Below are positions 1 to 9,842 of a stretch of DNA of 64,000 nt, in pieces. Under the pieces are notes generated by a model. The model searched no databases. It was not told the DNA's origin and worked only from the letters and a program-made list of their open reading frames with translations. A program made the translations under genes and the position numbers. Position 1 is the stretch's first letter, and the number at the start of each line of letters is the position of its first letter. The stretch spans positions 620,001-684,000 of the forward strand of contig CDRNVI010000003.1 of the NCBI GenBank assembly GCA_977017575.1, read 5' to 3'. Source of the DNA: Paramoeba atlantica (lineage: Eukaryota > Discosea).

Positions 1-40
1 TCTTTCAGAGCGTCTCGAAATAATAAAACAATACAAGAAT

Positions 41-3000
41 CATAGCTGTCATTCGACGTCGAAAATTGCAATTCGACGTCTTCGAATGCCTTTCGACGTC
101 GAAAAAATGGGTCTTTCGACGTCGAACGAAGGAAAAAAATGGGGGATTCTTGTGTTCATGTGCAGCACTTGAAAAAATGTTTCGATCGACGGATTCTTTT
201 CACTACAGTAATTTGCTATGGTATTCGGACGAATAGATGACTACCAGAGAATAAGAAAGTAGCAACGTATGGTTGTCGTCAGATTGTTCGTCAGACCGCT
301 AGGAAGTTCTAACCGTGTTAAATGCGTCACCTTTTATTTGAAACATGTTCAAATACGTAATTAATGAAGTTTAATAAAAAGATACGGAAAATTATGACTG
401 TACTAGTCATTATCATAGTATAAGCTTATGACGTTTACTGTTGCCGTATAGCTAAGCACAAAATATCTCGCGTTGCAATAATACAAGAAAAATTTAAGTG
501 TGGGGAAAAAGTTTAGCCTTAATGGTCCTGAAGTATGAGACAAAACATGGAAAAAACCCCAGAAAATACCAGTTTCCGAACAATACATGAAACATCCATA
601 CATAAATAATTATACAGTAATACAATATAACAATATTATAATGGGTTATGAATTTATGACGTATCAGAAAAAAAGCAGACTCGCATCAGGAGCCATTAAG
701 TAATTCGGAAGCTTGAAAGAAGTTACACCGAATCCCCATTTCCCGCTGATCCTAACTGTTCCAAATTGTCAAGATACCCGAGTTTGTCGTAGTTCCCCCG
801 TAACAGCATAGAGTTTTGTACTGTTTGAGTGCCCATGGATGATTGACGGGAGTTGTACTTGGTGTTCATAACCGACATCCAAGAATCACATTTCGTCACT
901 AAAGGGGGTACCCATAAATAATGTATCGCCGCTTGATGTATACCTGGGTATTTGTAGACTCCAACTGTTTGCCACCAATGCAATTCGCACTTGTGCACTC
1001 GCGAATCCCATTCGTAGTCGACGCAATTCACATATTCATTCCATTCATTTTCCGTAATTTGAAAAATGGGAGAACCGCCTCGAAAAAGGTCGTTAGCACG
1101 ACTGAAATGAATTGGTTCGAGACCGGCTTTCCGGGCGCGTAGTGCAATGAAATCCGGTGCAAACCACATGACGTCTTCCCAATATTTCATATTGTGATGA
1201 ACTGAAAGTCGATTTATGTGATGCTTGAGGGCACATTCAAAAGCTTCACTGCAGCTTCCCACCCGACTAGCCTTCCGTAATCTTTCTAAAGTTGGCCAAA
1301 CTCCCGTTGCTAAAGGCGTACCGTCTAAATCCGAAAATTTTTGTAACGCTTTCTGGATAGGAGCTAGTTCTTCAAGAAAATATTTTGCGGAAGTCGCCAG
1401 GTTATCTACCCCTTCCCGAGCAATAAGATCCGCACACTTACGTACAGACTGACAAACTCGGGGGTTTTCCAGTTCTTGCTTCAGGAACGCGACAACAGTA
1501 GGTAACTGAGTAGAAAAGAAGGAAATGCTGCTGAACTTATCATGGCACCAGCGAGTAACTCCCCCTAACTTAGGAGCCGTAATGCCGTGTACATCCTTTG
1601 CTCTACGAACAGCTTCAATTACTTGAGGTCCATACAATGAAAGTGCGTTACGACAGCGAGGAATATTTTCATGCTGAGCGTTCAGTTCCGCCAAAATTAT
1701 ATCAGCTTCATCGGGCGCATATTGTTTCAAAATTTGTACGCTGCTGCGAAGCTGACACACCAGCTCTGTCTGATATTCATCGTCCAGTTTATTGCTAGAC
1801 AGCCCCCCATACCATTGAGTGAAAAATTGTTCCGCTTTGTTAGTTTCTTCGTCGAAAGATCCAAGAAGAACGTCTAGGGCCACACCACGATACCGCCCCT
1901 TCTTCGTACAGATCTTGTCATGTCCATAAAATGTTTGTCTGAAGAGCTTTTTAAGTTCAAAAAGGGGTGTTTCCTGAAAGGGTTTCATCGCATCCATCGC
2001 GAGGTTATTGAGAAAATGACCAAAGCAAGATAGTAAGGAGACGTGTGGCATCATGTCCACGGCCCGGTTTCCGAAGTTTATCCAGTCCGACTCCCCAATT
2101 CTTTGAACGCGATCATATATTCTTTTTAATTCTCCTTCTGCCTCATCACGGGCCACGTGGTTAACGGCACAGCCATCCACCATTAAAAACCTCATTTTTC
2201 GTACCAGGGTAATGCCGAGAATAGAATTCAATGTATTAACCAAACTCTCAGCTGTTTCTTTGCCGTTGAATGCCTTCCGCTTCGGATGATACATGGGTGG
2301 TAATAGATATTGCTCATCTGAAACATACACCACCCCTACTAATACGTGCTCGTTGAGCACGGAATCAACCCCAGCATCCACAGCTACCCCGAAGAAAGGA
2401 TGAATATCGATTTTTGAAATCATTTTTTCCCATATTTCGTTGGCCAAGTCCTTCTCCCAATCACGCATGACCCTGTGATTGTTGCCGAGTGCATTGAGAA
2501 TTTCTTCAGTATTTGCTCGCTTGGGGCGTAATTCTTCATAGTTACGAAGTAAAGCGTGTGCAGCTTTGCATGACAAGTTCGTCTTTGCCACAAGACAGGG
2601 AACGCAGCGACGAACAAAAACATTTACACTCATTGAATTGTCGTTCGGGGTCAGTGAAAAAAGTTCCGGTTCGTTTGCGATTCTCTGTCCCTCGCGCACT
2701 AAACAAGTGTGATTGATATGGTGATAGTAATGGTTGTTATGGAGCGAATGACTCCACCACGGACAGTCGCGACACTTTATGTGAGTCCGCTGGCCCATGG
2801 TATTCACGAGATGGGGCCGAGGATATTTCTCGGCGTATTCGCGACACTCTTTGTTTTTCTTCTCCAAATCTTTCGTTCTACCAGGCGGGGTATCCATTCC
2901 CAAGCAGCGTTCACGAAAGAATTTTGTCGAAATACGGGGAAACCGCATTGGGTCCTGTACAAGCTGTTTTCGAACTACTTGCCTTACAGAGCTTGCCTGT

Positions 3001-3529
3001 TGTGATGGAGAGGACGACATTTCCTCTTCAAGCCTCGCGGTACACTCTCGTCGTACTGAGACAGGAACATAACTCCCTGACGGAACGTTATCGGAAATTT
3101 CAAATCTGCTCTGGGTAGGACCATCTGCTGCTTCCGTGGAAGCATCTCGCTGCATGGCAGTTCTATTCTTCTTCGCCGAATTGGTTCTCTTGGCACGAAC
3201 CGAAGTAACTGAAGGAGTAGTAGATGAAACAGATTCGGAAGAATTTGCTTCAGCTAAAGTTGGCACGATTGCATCTGATGAAAGAGCTGGGGGAGAAGGT
3301 ATGCGGATAGGAATCATGCGCCCTCTTCCTCGAACAGAGGTGTGCATTGTGAAAAAAGAAGTAAATTAACACAAAAAAGTAGAAGACTGGTTGCAAATAC
3401 ATTTTTTAAACATTTTATAAACATATATTCTGTTGAAAAAAATTCTTTCAGAAACCACACAAGCACTCAAAATGTTTCGACCTTTCGACCGTCGAACGAC
3501 GTCGAATTCGACGTCGAATGACAGCTATG
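41..3529 (-). mobile_element. hAT-type DNA transposon, apparently complete
   Basis: A 23-bp perfect terminal inverted repeat (CATAGCTGTCATTCGACG...) lies at 41-63 and 3507-3529. Just outside it, AAGAAT stands at 35-40 and again at 3530-3535, so the target duplication reads as 6 bp. That is shorter than the 8 bp usual for hAT, although 5-6 bp is known in some groups. Inside both ends are repeated copies of the palindrome TTCGACGTCGAA (three at 50-125, two at 3496-3520), which look like subterminal transposase-binding sites. The only long ORF is the transposase on the minus strand. The element sits inside an older Tc1/mariner relic. Open transposase plus perfect TIRs suggest a young copy. Confidence 0.85.
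723..3347 (-). CDS. hAT superfamily transposase (874 aa)
   Basis: This is a cut-and-paste transposase expected to act in the nucleus on the TIRs around it. What is seen: a Ser/Thr-rich N-terminus, then a Cys/His cluster near residues 190-215 (CRDCPWW ... H ... HTC) fitting a BED-like DNA-binding finger. A first acidic motif FFGVAVDAGVDS follows near residue 320, a second (FLMVDGCAVNH) near 395, the Cys-x2-His motif SCFGHFLNNLAMDA near 450, and GGVTRWCHDKF near 600, the Arg-Trp signature of hAT proteins. The C-terminus (HWWQTVGVYKYPGIHQAA ... RQSSMGTQTVQNSMLL) matches the hAT dimerisation region in layout. If that alignment is right, the third catalytic acidic residue is Asp (KCDSW) rather than the usual Glu. 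The frame is open throughout. The upstream ATG at 3347 is the first in frame and sits about 160 bp inside the right TIR. Confidence 0.87.
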   Translation of the reverse strand: MHTSVRGRGRMIPIRIPSPPALSSDAIVPTLAEANSSESVSSTTPSVTSVRAKRTNSAKKNRTAMQRDASTEAADGPTQSRFEISDNVPSGSYVPVSVRRECTARLEEEMSSSPSQQASSVRQVVRKQLVQDPMRFPRISTKFFRERCLGMDTPPGRTKDLEKKNKECREYAEKYPRPHLVNTMGQRTHIKCRDCPWWSHSLHNNHYYHHINHTCLVREGQRIANEPELFSLTPNDNSMSVNVFVRRCVPCLVAKTNLSCKAAHALLRNYEELRPKRANTEEILNALGNNHRVMRDWEKDLANEIWEKMISKIDIHPFFGVAVDAGVDSVLNEHVLVGVVYVSDEQYLLPPMYHPKRKAFNGKETAESLVNTLNSILGITLVRKMRFLMVDGCAVNHVARDEAEGELKRIYDRVQRIGESDWINFGNRAVDMMPHVSLLSCFGHFLNNLAMDAMKPFQETPLFELKKLFRQTFYGHDKICTKKGRYRGVALDVLLGSFDEETNKAEQFFTQWYGGLSSNKLDDEYQTELVCQLRSSVQILKQYAPDEADIILAELNAQHENIPRCRNALSLYGPQVIEAVRRAKDVHGITAPKLGGVTRWCHDKFSSISFFSTQLPTVVAFLKQELENPRVCQSVRKCADLIAREGVDNLATSAKYFLEELAPIQKALQKFSDLDGTPLATGVWPTLERLRKASRVGSCSEAFECALKHHINRLSVHHNMKYWEDVMWFAPDFIALRARKAGLEPIHFSRANDLFRGGSPIFQITENEWNEYVNCVDYEWDSRVHKCELHWWQTVGVYKYPGIHQAAIHYLWVPPLVTKCDSWMSVMNTKYNSRQSSMGTQTVQNSMLLRGNYDKLGYLDNLEQLGSAGNGDSV

Positions 3530-3753
3530 AAGAATGGTATAAATGCAATACAAGAATGGTGGGACAAATGGATAAAATTATAAAAAACAAAATTAAGTCT
3601 CACGATCACGCCACCCTTGCACAAGCCATTAAAAAAGCTTTTTCCTTCCTAAAACGATCCCCTGAGACACAAAAAGTGTTAAACTCCATTGATTCGGTTC
3701 CCAATAGGCTTCGAAAAGTACTGCAAAACAATGGAGGACATTCTGGTTATTGA
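3530..3753 (+). pseudogene. Tc1/mariner transposase C-terminal relic
   Basis: The open frame ends in TLAQAIKKAFSFL ... IDSVPNRLRKVLQNNGGHSGY. This has the spacing of the last about 70 residues of Tc1/mariner transposases: a helix with an AW/AF motif, then SMPxRL, then a terminal GG-x-x-x-Y. Bases 1-34 lie on the other side of the hAT element and read as further upstream sequence of the same piece, so the hAT jumped into it. No catalytic Asp and no TIRs are present, so it is a dead fragment. Downstream, 3754-3950 is AT-rich and I recognise nothing in it. Confidence 0.6.
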
Positions 3754-3951
3754 TTCGTTGTAGTTTTCTTCTAGGATAAGCATTTTTAAATATACTTTTT
3801 TCGTTGGTGTTACTTTTTCTGAATATGATTAAAAATCCAAAATTTCTGTTTTTTGCCAACTTTCGAGGCACCGACAGGGCACCTGGGGGTCTCTATGAAA
3901 AAAAGGCGGCAAAGCTCTTCGCTAGGGGAACGAGATGTCTTCAATGCTGCA

Positions 3952-4112
3952 AAGATGAGCAAAAACGGATTAAAAATTAAAATTTCCCGAAAAAAATTAA
4001 AATTTCCCAGGAGGGGGCAAGATCAACAACCGCCCCTGTATAAAGATGAGCAAAAACGGATAAAAAAATTAAAATTTCCCAGGAGGGGGCAAGATCAACA
4101 ACCGCCCCTGTA
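3952..4112. repeat. Two-copy tandem repeat at a LINE junction
   Basis: The block AAGATGAGCAAAAACGGAT is followed by an A-rich stretch and then AATTTCCCAGGAGGGGGCAA and an ACAACCGCCCCTGTA end. It occurs twice head to tail (about 3952-4045 and 4043-4112). The second copy runs straight into the coding sequence of the LINE fragment that follows, so the repeat lies at the broken 5' end of that fragment. Confidence 0.6.
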
Positions 4113-4320
4113 TCCCAGGCTGTGGGCAATGCCCAGGCTTTAACGCTACATCGAAACATAACGCCCTCGTAAAGTATATCTATGATCTATGCATCAAAAC
4201 GGGGATCCCCTGTGAAAGAGAGCCACGACATTTCAGCACATGGACATGCCGGAACAAAAGGCGGAGGTTTTCGCATCACATTTCGAAAAATTATACAATA
4301 CGAAAAAACCAAAGTTCTGA
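4105..4320 (+). pseudogene. REL-B LINE scrap (zinc-finger part of the C-terminus)
   Basis: In one frame the DNA encodes CIPGCGQCPGFNATSKHNAL followed by VKYIYDLCIKTGIPCEREPR. This is the Cys/His cluster plus helix that precedes the restriction-like endonuclease in the REL-B LINEs of this window (compare 45797-45009 and 53646-55286 on the minus strand). Homology fades near 4310, before the PD...D catalytic part. It is a short dead fragment just ahead of DIRS copy A1. Confidence 0.7.
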
Positions 4321-4439
4321 AAGCTTGCGTAAGTAATTGATAAACGGGTGGGTATAATAAGATAATAGGGATACAACCGTATTTTCTATAAATTGTCTAG
4401 TATCCATTTTGTACTGTTCATATCCAAGATAAAAAGTTT

Positions 4440-5813
4440 ATGCCCCTCACACGTGCCCAAGCCGCGGCTCGCGAGGCAACAACTGCTTCGCACAATGACG
4501 CCGGAGAGCGGACACCGGAGCCTTTGCCTATTTATCCTGCTACGCGAAAGTCGACCCGCCAGAGGTCTCAATCGTTGCCGCGCTTGTCGAACCCGTTTAC
4601 GCAAGCCCGGGAGAACTTTCCTGCAGTAGAGGGCGAGGCCCGTGTACAGGCAGCCAATTTAATGGTTGACGTGTTCGGGAGACTTTCGAAGCAGCTAGAA
4701 GGAGTACTCAAAAGCCAAGAAGAACAACAAAAGCGATGGGAGCGTCGTGAAGTTGAGGCACGCGAGAGGATGGAGGCACTAATTGAGGGCTTGCGCTCTC
4801 CTGTTGTGGGGAACGCGGCGCGCGTACCCGACCGTACGAATCCAACAAATATAAACAGTTTTCAAGCTGAGTCCCACGCGGCACGAGATCAACCAGCTCA
4901 GGATCCTACACAGCCCCGACAGGAACATTTAACGAACCTGACCGAACAACAGGTAACAACAAAAATCGATGAAATCAAGAGTCTGGTCGAGCAATATGTC
5001 GTGGAGATTGTGGTGGTTTGGCGCTGGGAAACCGATGATTCCGATGCATCTTACACTTGGCGTGGGGTGGTCCATGAAAATGACTCGATGCAGTCCGGAG
5101 CTCTCACTGTAACCTTTCCACATGCTACAGTGGATATCCCGATGCGTGACGTTGCGTATCGAAGTATAGAAATCGTAGACAAGATTCCAATCGACGTCCA
5201 CACGGTATCCGGAGAGGGGGAAGGACCGGCAGTTGCATTGGAGAAAGGCGATGGTTTTGCTTTGCACGATGTCATAACGTGGGGCGCACTTCTGAAGCCG
5301 GGCAAAGAGTATGATATACTGGAGAATCGCATTCGCCTTGGACTAAAGCTTCCGCTCGTATTGTCAGAAGAGCTGCAATGTATCTGGGAATTATTCCACC
5401 AGTGGGTAGTTACAACTCAAGAAAAAGGTGGTCTTGAAGTGGCTGGCGCCAATGATGCCCGAATGGGCCAAATGATATTGGGTCGAATACGGATCAAGCA
5501 CGCCATCGCACAAGGAGCAGATCCCAAGTATGTTGAATCACATTACGTAGCTCAGAAGGATCCGACAGACGTTCTCGGTCAGATCTTAACCACAAGCATC
5601 GTGGTTAACCACAATTACTTAACCACAATTACAATCGTGGACGAGGAGTGGGGAGTTACTCCCGGTATCGAGGGAATCGGAGTTTCGCCGCCTCGAATCG
5701 CCCGTACACTCCCGAGGCAACTCAACAGCGCCGGGATTTCGCCGGTCGGGGGTCTGGCGCAAAGAAGTGACAAATGCAGGTCCGCCCCCGGACAAAACGC
5801 CAGTTATTTATAA
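4440..5813 (+). CDS. gag-like ORF of DIRS copy A1 (457 aa)
   Basis: The expected role is nucleic-acid binding or particle formation for the retroelement. Seen: a basic, Ser/Thr-rich N-terminus; a charged probable coiled coil near residues 75-125 (QLEGVLKSQEEQQKRWERRE); then a domain with WRGVVHEN near residue 205, which matches the WRGTVEDN part of the copy A2 gag and the GKVRKEGLELWAVW part of the group B gag. The later stretch ESHYVAQKDPTDVLGQIL matches SQYVTQKDPQDRLGNVIE in A2. I do not see a CCHC knuckle. No family outside these elements is recognised from sequence alone. Confidence 0.6.
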   Translation: MPLTRAQAAAREATTASHNDAGERTPEPLPIYPATRKSTRQRSQSLPRLSNPFTQARENFPAVEGEARVQAANLMVDVFGRLSKQLEGVLKSQEEQQKRWERREVEARERMEALIEGLRSPVVGNAARVPDRTNPTNINSFQAESHAARDQPAQDPTQPRQEHLTNLTEQQVTTKIDEIKSLVEQYVVEIVVVWRWETDDSDASYTWRGVVHENDSMQSGALTVTFPHATVDIPMRDVAYRSIEIVDKIPIDVHTVSGEGEGPAVALEKGDGFALHDVITWGALLKPGKEYDILENRIRLGLKLPLVLSEELQCIWELFHQWVVTTQEKGGLEVAGANDARMGQMILGRIRIKHAIAQGADPKYVESHYVAQKDPTDVLGQILTTSIVVNHNYLTTITIVDEEWGVTPGIEGIGVSPPRIARTLPRQLNSAGISPVGGLAQRSDKCRSAPGQNASYL

Positions 5814-5989
5814 AAAAGATAGTTTCAGAAAAAATCGAAAGATAGCAAGTATAAATAGAATTGTCAAGGAAAAATTGAATCAAATTGTAAAAACAAGCAT
5901 TGGTCTCGAAGCGAACAATATCGCGCACAAACAAGTGGCGACAGTAAGTTTAACCGAAGCAAAAAGTCAGAGGAATCAAGGCCGTTCCG

Positions 5990-6900
5990 CACAAAAACGC
6001 GTTTTGAAGTCCTCCGCTGCATCCCGCAGGACGGGCGGTTTCATGAACGACGTCCGTTACGTTATGGCCGAGATAGGCATAAAGAGCGCGGAAACTCAGA
6101 AGGAGCTAATCACATTATGGGCAAGAACAACGTGGTCGACACGGGCCCGTTTGCTGCGTCAGATGCGTGCGGCGAACATGGAGTTAAACGACGACGTGGT
6201 GGCTTTCATTTTCGCGTTAAAAGTAACACCACAAACCAAGCACACGTACATCAAACACATGATTTCGATACTAACACAGGCATTCACGCCCAAATGCTCG
6301 CCAAAACGCTAGTGAGGGCAGGCGCCATGATCCCGACGCACCAAGCATGTCCAATTACAAAGGACCAAATCCAATACCTTTTGCCGAAGATGACACCACT
6401 AATGGAAATCGTCATGTTAGTAGCATACAAAACAGCATCAAGAGCTGGCGAAGTGGCAAAGATGAGGCGCCGGGACGTCATAATACTGCGACCAGATCGC
6501 ATTATAATAGACTGGGGGCAACGTACCAAGGCAACGCGATCTCAACCCTACCGCCCGGACACGTTCACGGTAATAGAGGGGACCTACAACTGTATATCAA
6601 CAGAATATTCCAATACCTTATAACCTTGGGCCCTGCCCAGCGCTTCAGTACGGTGACGACAGAGTAAATTTCCCAATTCCTCAGGACGCATCTTGTCCCA
6701 GGTTACAGCTCCCACAGCTTAAAGCATGGGGCGATCCGCCATCTAATGACCCGAGTGGCGGAGAATACGCTCACAATCGAGGAGGTACAACGTATGGCGC
6801 AGCACAAGCAATTGAGCACACTTCTCCGATATTCTGACCGCAACGAGACAACTGCAATGGCGTTGGGTACCCAGAGGGCAACGCGAACTTTGTAGGATCA
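5990..6900 (+). pseudogene. Tyrosine recombinase region of DIRS copy A1 (broken)
   Basis: Fragments of a DIRS recombinase are readable: LWARTTWSTRARLLRQMRAA early, then VAYKTASRAGEVAKMRRRD, the motif around the first catalytic Arg. They match the intact recombinase of copy A2 (ETTWTTRCRLLCHMRS and LAFKIASRAGEIAKLRRKD) in order and spacing. The region is broken by several changes, so it is a fossil. Confidence 0.7.
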
Positions 6901-6978
6901 AACACAAAGTCACGCGATTCCCCGAATCATCCAGGAATAACATCTCCATACATCGGAAAGCCCCAAGACGGAGAAAGA

Positions 6979-7325
6979 ATGGCATGCGTGTACGAAAACG
7001 GCCTGAATGACGCGGCTTGGAGCCCAAAGAGGGTATGGTCGCGTATACACTGGAAAACTGAACGTCCGACCCAGGAAATGATGCAAACATTGCCGATACA
7101 TGCACGTCGGGTAAAGCCGCTACGACTGCACCGAATTAGAGATTTGATGTTGCCACACGTACGTACACGCTTTGATCAGATATGGGGGAAGATAACGAAT
7201 CCAACAGGATTACTACCCCAACTAAAACCCTCCCCTGTCACAACAAAAGATTTGACGCACTCAGATATCAAATCTTTAATGCAGGCTGACATAATCGAGC
7301 GCGTGGAACATACGTACAGCAACCC
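6979..7325 (+). pseudogene. Start of RT-RNase H region, DIRS copy A1
   Basis: The stretch MMQTLPIHARRVKPLRLHRI and the following IRDLMLPHVRTRFDQIWGKI correspond to the region just before the RT fingers in other DIRS copies here (compare LPLHIKPDIPRIDLEKVRKW in the copy at 55898-58777). The rest of RT and RNase H is absent because the copy ends at the inverted junction with A2 near 7325. Confidence 0.65.
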
Positions 7326-7644
7326 CACAAGATGCATACGTCTTTCTTGCTCAGACATGTGGGAGCTACGAGAGGTATAGTGGTGATTGGTGCATCGTTC
7401 GTTGGGTTAATAAGTAGTTCCCACACTTGTGTGAAGCGTTCTCGCGTAGGCGCATTCATCAAAGAAGTTAAACGTTCCAGGTACAGCGGCGGTAGATGTT
7501 TCGCGTGGATAGGTAGCGTCTGCATCTGCTCCGCCGTAGGGCGGCATGTTCGGCGAAACATTCTGGTTATCGTACGTCGAATACCGTACTGCATTTTCTC
7601 CGTGATTCCGATCCACCCACCTTGGTATTCGAGCGTCTTAGATT

Positions 7645-8679
7645 TCATAGGAGTTTGGTCAGCTTCTGACTTCCTAGTGCCAGTGCAGTAGTCTCGTTCA
7701 TACCTGCATAGCGCATAAGGGTTGACAATTGTTTGTGTTTGGCCAGCTGCATGACTTGCGGTATAGTTATGGAGCCTTTGGCGACTTGCCACATCAGGCA
7801 TTGGACTGATCCATGCTTGAAGGAGTGGGAACTGTAATTGCTCCCCAGTCCTTTCTTGAGCGTCCGAGTGAGGTCTTGTGTTGTACAGTTACTGATCCGC
7901 TGATGCGGGCTTAACCTCTTCAAGTAGTTGTAGATACGCCTGGTGGTTTCTCCCTCGATTACCACTAGATTGTCGGGGCGGAATGGTTGTGCCTTGGAGG
8001 TTTTCGATTTCGTACCCCAGTTGATGGTAATACGTGACGGGCGGAGCACTATAGCATCCTTCCTGCGTAGCTTGGCGATTTCCCCAGCCCGGGAAGCTAT
8101 TTTGAAAGCAAGGAGTGCAACCACTGCTCTGTCTTCCGGCATGCTCATAAGCGTTTTCTGCAAATCCTTCTTGGTTACTGGGGCCGCCTGGTGCTGTGGG
8201 ATAGATGCCCCCTTGCGGATCAACACTTTCGTGTACATTTGGGATTGCCGCGTACAGAGTTCCAGTCGCTTCAAAATTGCTATAAGGTGTTTTAGGTACG
8301 TGAGCTTGGTCTGTGTAGATATCGGGCGTCCCATAATAAATCGTATGACCCCCGTATCCGTAATGGGTATTCCCAAACTCCGCATATGGCATAGCAGACG
8401 GCACCTGGTAGTCCATGTTGTCTCCGCACACATAGGCTTCAACGTCTCCATTACCGAAGGAGATGTCATGTTGAGGAAATTGGACATAACGTAAGGGGGT
8501 CTGTTCCTGGTATGTTGTGTCTCGGTGGCTGGGTAATATTCGATATTTTGATGTGGGATCCATTGGTCTGACGATGAGCCTTGGTGATGATACGTCGGGT
8601 AGTGGATCTGTGGGTATCGATATTGCTGATTCGAACTTTGCACGTGTGGGACGGTAGTTTTTCCGTTTGTGTCTTGCAA
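7645..8679 (-). CDS. Tyrosine recombinase of DIRS copy A2 (344 aa, open)
   Basis: The expected role is to integrate the circular DNA intermediate of the retroelement by site-specific recombination. Seen: an N-terminal helical arm-binding part (ETTWTTRCRLLCHMRSLGIP), IASRAGEIAKLRRKD holding the first catalytic Arg, NYSSHSFKHGSVQCL in the His-x-x-Arg region, LAKHKQL, and TLMRYAG with the presumed nucleophile Tyr. The length, about 340 aa, equals the other DIRS recombinases in this window. Its 3' end overlaps the start of the RT region in another frame, as in groups B and F. Confidence 0.75.
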   Translation of the reverse strand: MQDTNGKTTVPHVQSSNQQYRYPQIHYPTYHHQGSSSDQWIPHQNIEYYPATETQHTRNRPPYVMSNFLNMTSPSVMETLKPMCAETTWTTRCRLLCHMRSLGIPITDTGVIRFIMGRPISTQTKLTYLKHLIAILKRLELCTRQSQMYTKVLIRKGASIPQHQAAPVTKKDLQKTLMSMPEDRAVVALLAFKIASRAGEIAKLRRKDAIVLRPSRITINWGTKSKTSKAQPFRPDNLVVIEGETTRRIYNYLKRLSPHQRISNCTTQDLTRTLKKGLGSNYSSHSFKHGSVQCLMWQVAKGSITIPQVMQLAKHKQLSTLMRYAGMNETTALALGSQKLTKLL

Positions 8680-8897
8680 ACGGGTCGGATAGAGGTGCTG
8701 GTCTGTAATACTGGCTGATAAATGTTTTTCCGTTTTGTACTTGCTTTGTTTATTGCAATTTGACTTTGTATTTTAATTTTCGTTTTCGTGTTCTGCTTCA
8801 TATTGATATTTTTGTATTTTAGATTCTGTATTTGATCTTTTAACTTCCTTTTTATTGGTGTGTACTTGCTTTTCCTCGGGGGGAGGACTCTTGAGAG

Positions 8898-9806
8898 TCA
8901 GTGCTGTGGACCGATCCCCCGTCCACGAAAATCCGGAGCGCGTGGTGCGATGGTCGCTTGACGCGTAATGCCATGTTCTAGTATGCCAGTCCGATTTATG
9001 GGGGTCCGATTTGCATATACTCGCCCTCGTATCGGCATGCGAGGCGTATAGCGGGTCCGCTGGGATCCACGGCTCGTATACGTGGTTGCTTGATTGTAGG
9101 TTACGCTTTGCTCAATTACATTACCAAGTCGGTCCTGTGGGTCTTTCTGGGTAACGTATTGTGAGCGTATATATCGAGCATCTGCTCCTCGATATATTCC
9201 TTGCAGAATGCGTATCTGGTCAACTGTGCTTTGGCCGACGTTTTTGTGATTGACGGCGTCGCTGTTCACGCCCCCTCTTTCTGCGCTATCGTCTATCCAA
9301 GCACACAAGATATCCCAAAGGGCTTGTAGCTGTGGCGACATTCGAGAAGGGAGATCCAGCGCCGTTCGCAACCGCTGTTTCAATATTTCAATCCCTAGTG
9401 GCCCCTGGGTAATGTATGTGTTCTATGTTGTAACGTCCCGGGGGTTGAAACTGTCGTTCGTCTCTTCTGATGGTGCAGTTTCATCGTCCGATTCGGGCAA
9501 TTTGCCTGGCATCTTTGGCTCACTTGCTGATATCACGATGCGCGTATAACACACGTTGCTATTAGGCAGAGGATAGTTACCCCATGGGTAGGGAACAATG
9601 ATAGGATTTTCCTCGTCTCCATTGTCCTCTACCGTACCTCGCCATGTTGTCGCTGTCTCTTTCCTACCTCCAACGGGGAACCAGGTTACTTCGACTTCTA
9701 TGTCATTCTGTTGCATGGTCGCCATAACCTCATTGACTTGACTCTCTACTTCCTCTGGGAGCATAACCCTTTGTGCGGCGTATTGCTTGTTGAGCTCTTC
9801 TGGCAC
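8898..9806 (-). pseudogene. gag-like region of DIRS copy A2 (broken)
   Basis: Two open stretches (9806-9423 and 9383-8898) cover a gag that matches copy A1: VEVTWFPVGGRKETATTWRG in the first, and QALWDILCAWIDDSAERGG with SQYVTQKDPQDRLGN in the second. The tail is Arg/Gly-rich (RGRVYANRTPINRTG ... FRGRGIGPQ), which would suit RNA binding. About one or two breaks; a fossil. Confidence 0.65.
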
Positions 9807-9842
9807 ACTGCATCTCTTTTTGGATCCGTAATGTCTCTTTTC

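Larger units (their letters stand above)
4440..7325 (+). mobile_element. DIRS-type tyrosine-recombinase retroelement, copy A1 (broken)
   Basis: Parts in order: a gag-like ORF (4440-5813), a tyrosine recombinase region (about 5990-6900), and the start of the RT-RNase H region (6979-7325). The order gag, recombinase, RT matches the other DIRS elements here. The copy is broken, with several breaks, and ends where it meets copy A2 head-on in opposite orientation. Its gag and recombinase are closest to those of A2, so the two form one group (A). Terminal repeats are not visible. Euglenozoan relatives of this class are VIPER and TATE. Confidence 0.75.

Noticed and set aside
1104-1117. GGTTCGAGACC resembling a tRNA B box
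   Set aside because: It lies inside the hAT transposase gene, with no A box or cloverleaf around it. No tRNA or rRNA gene was found in the window.
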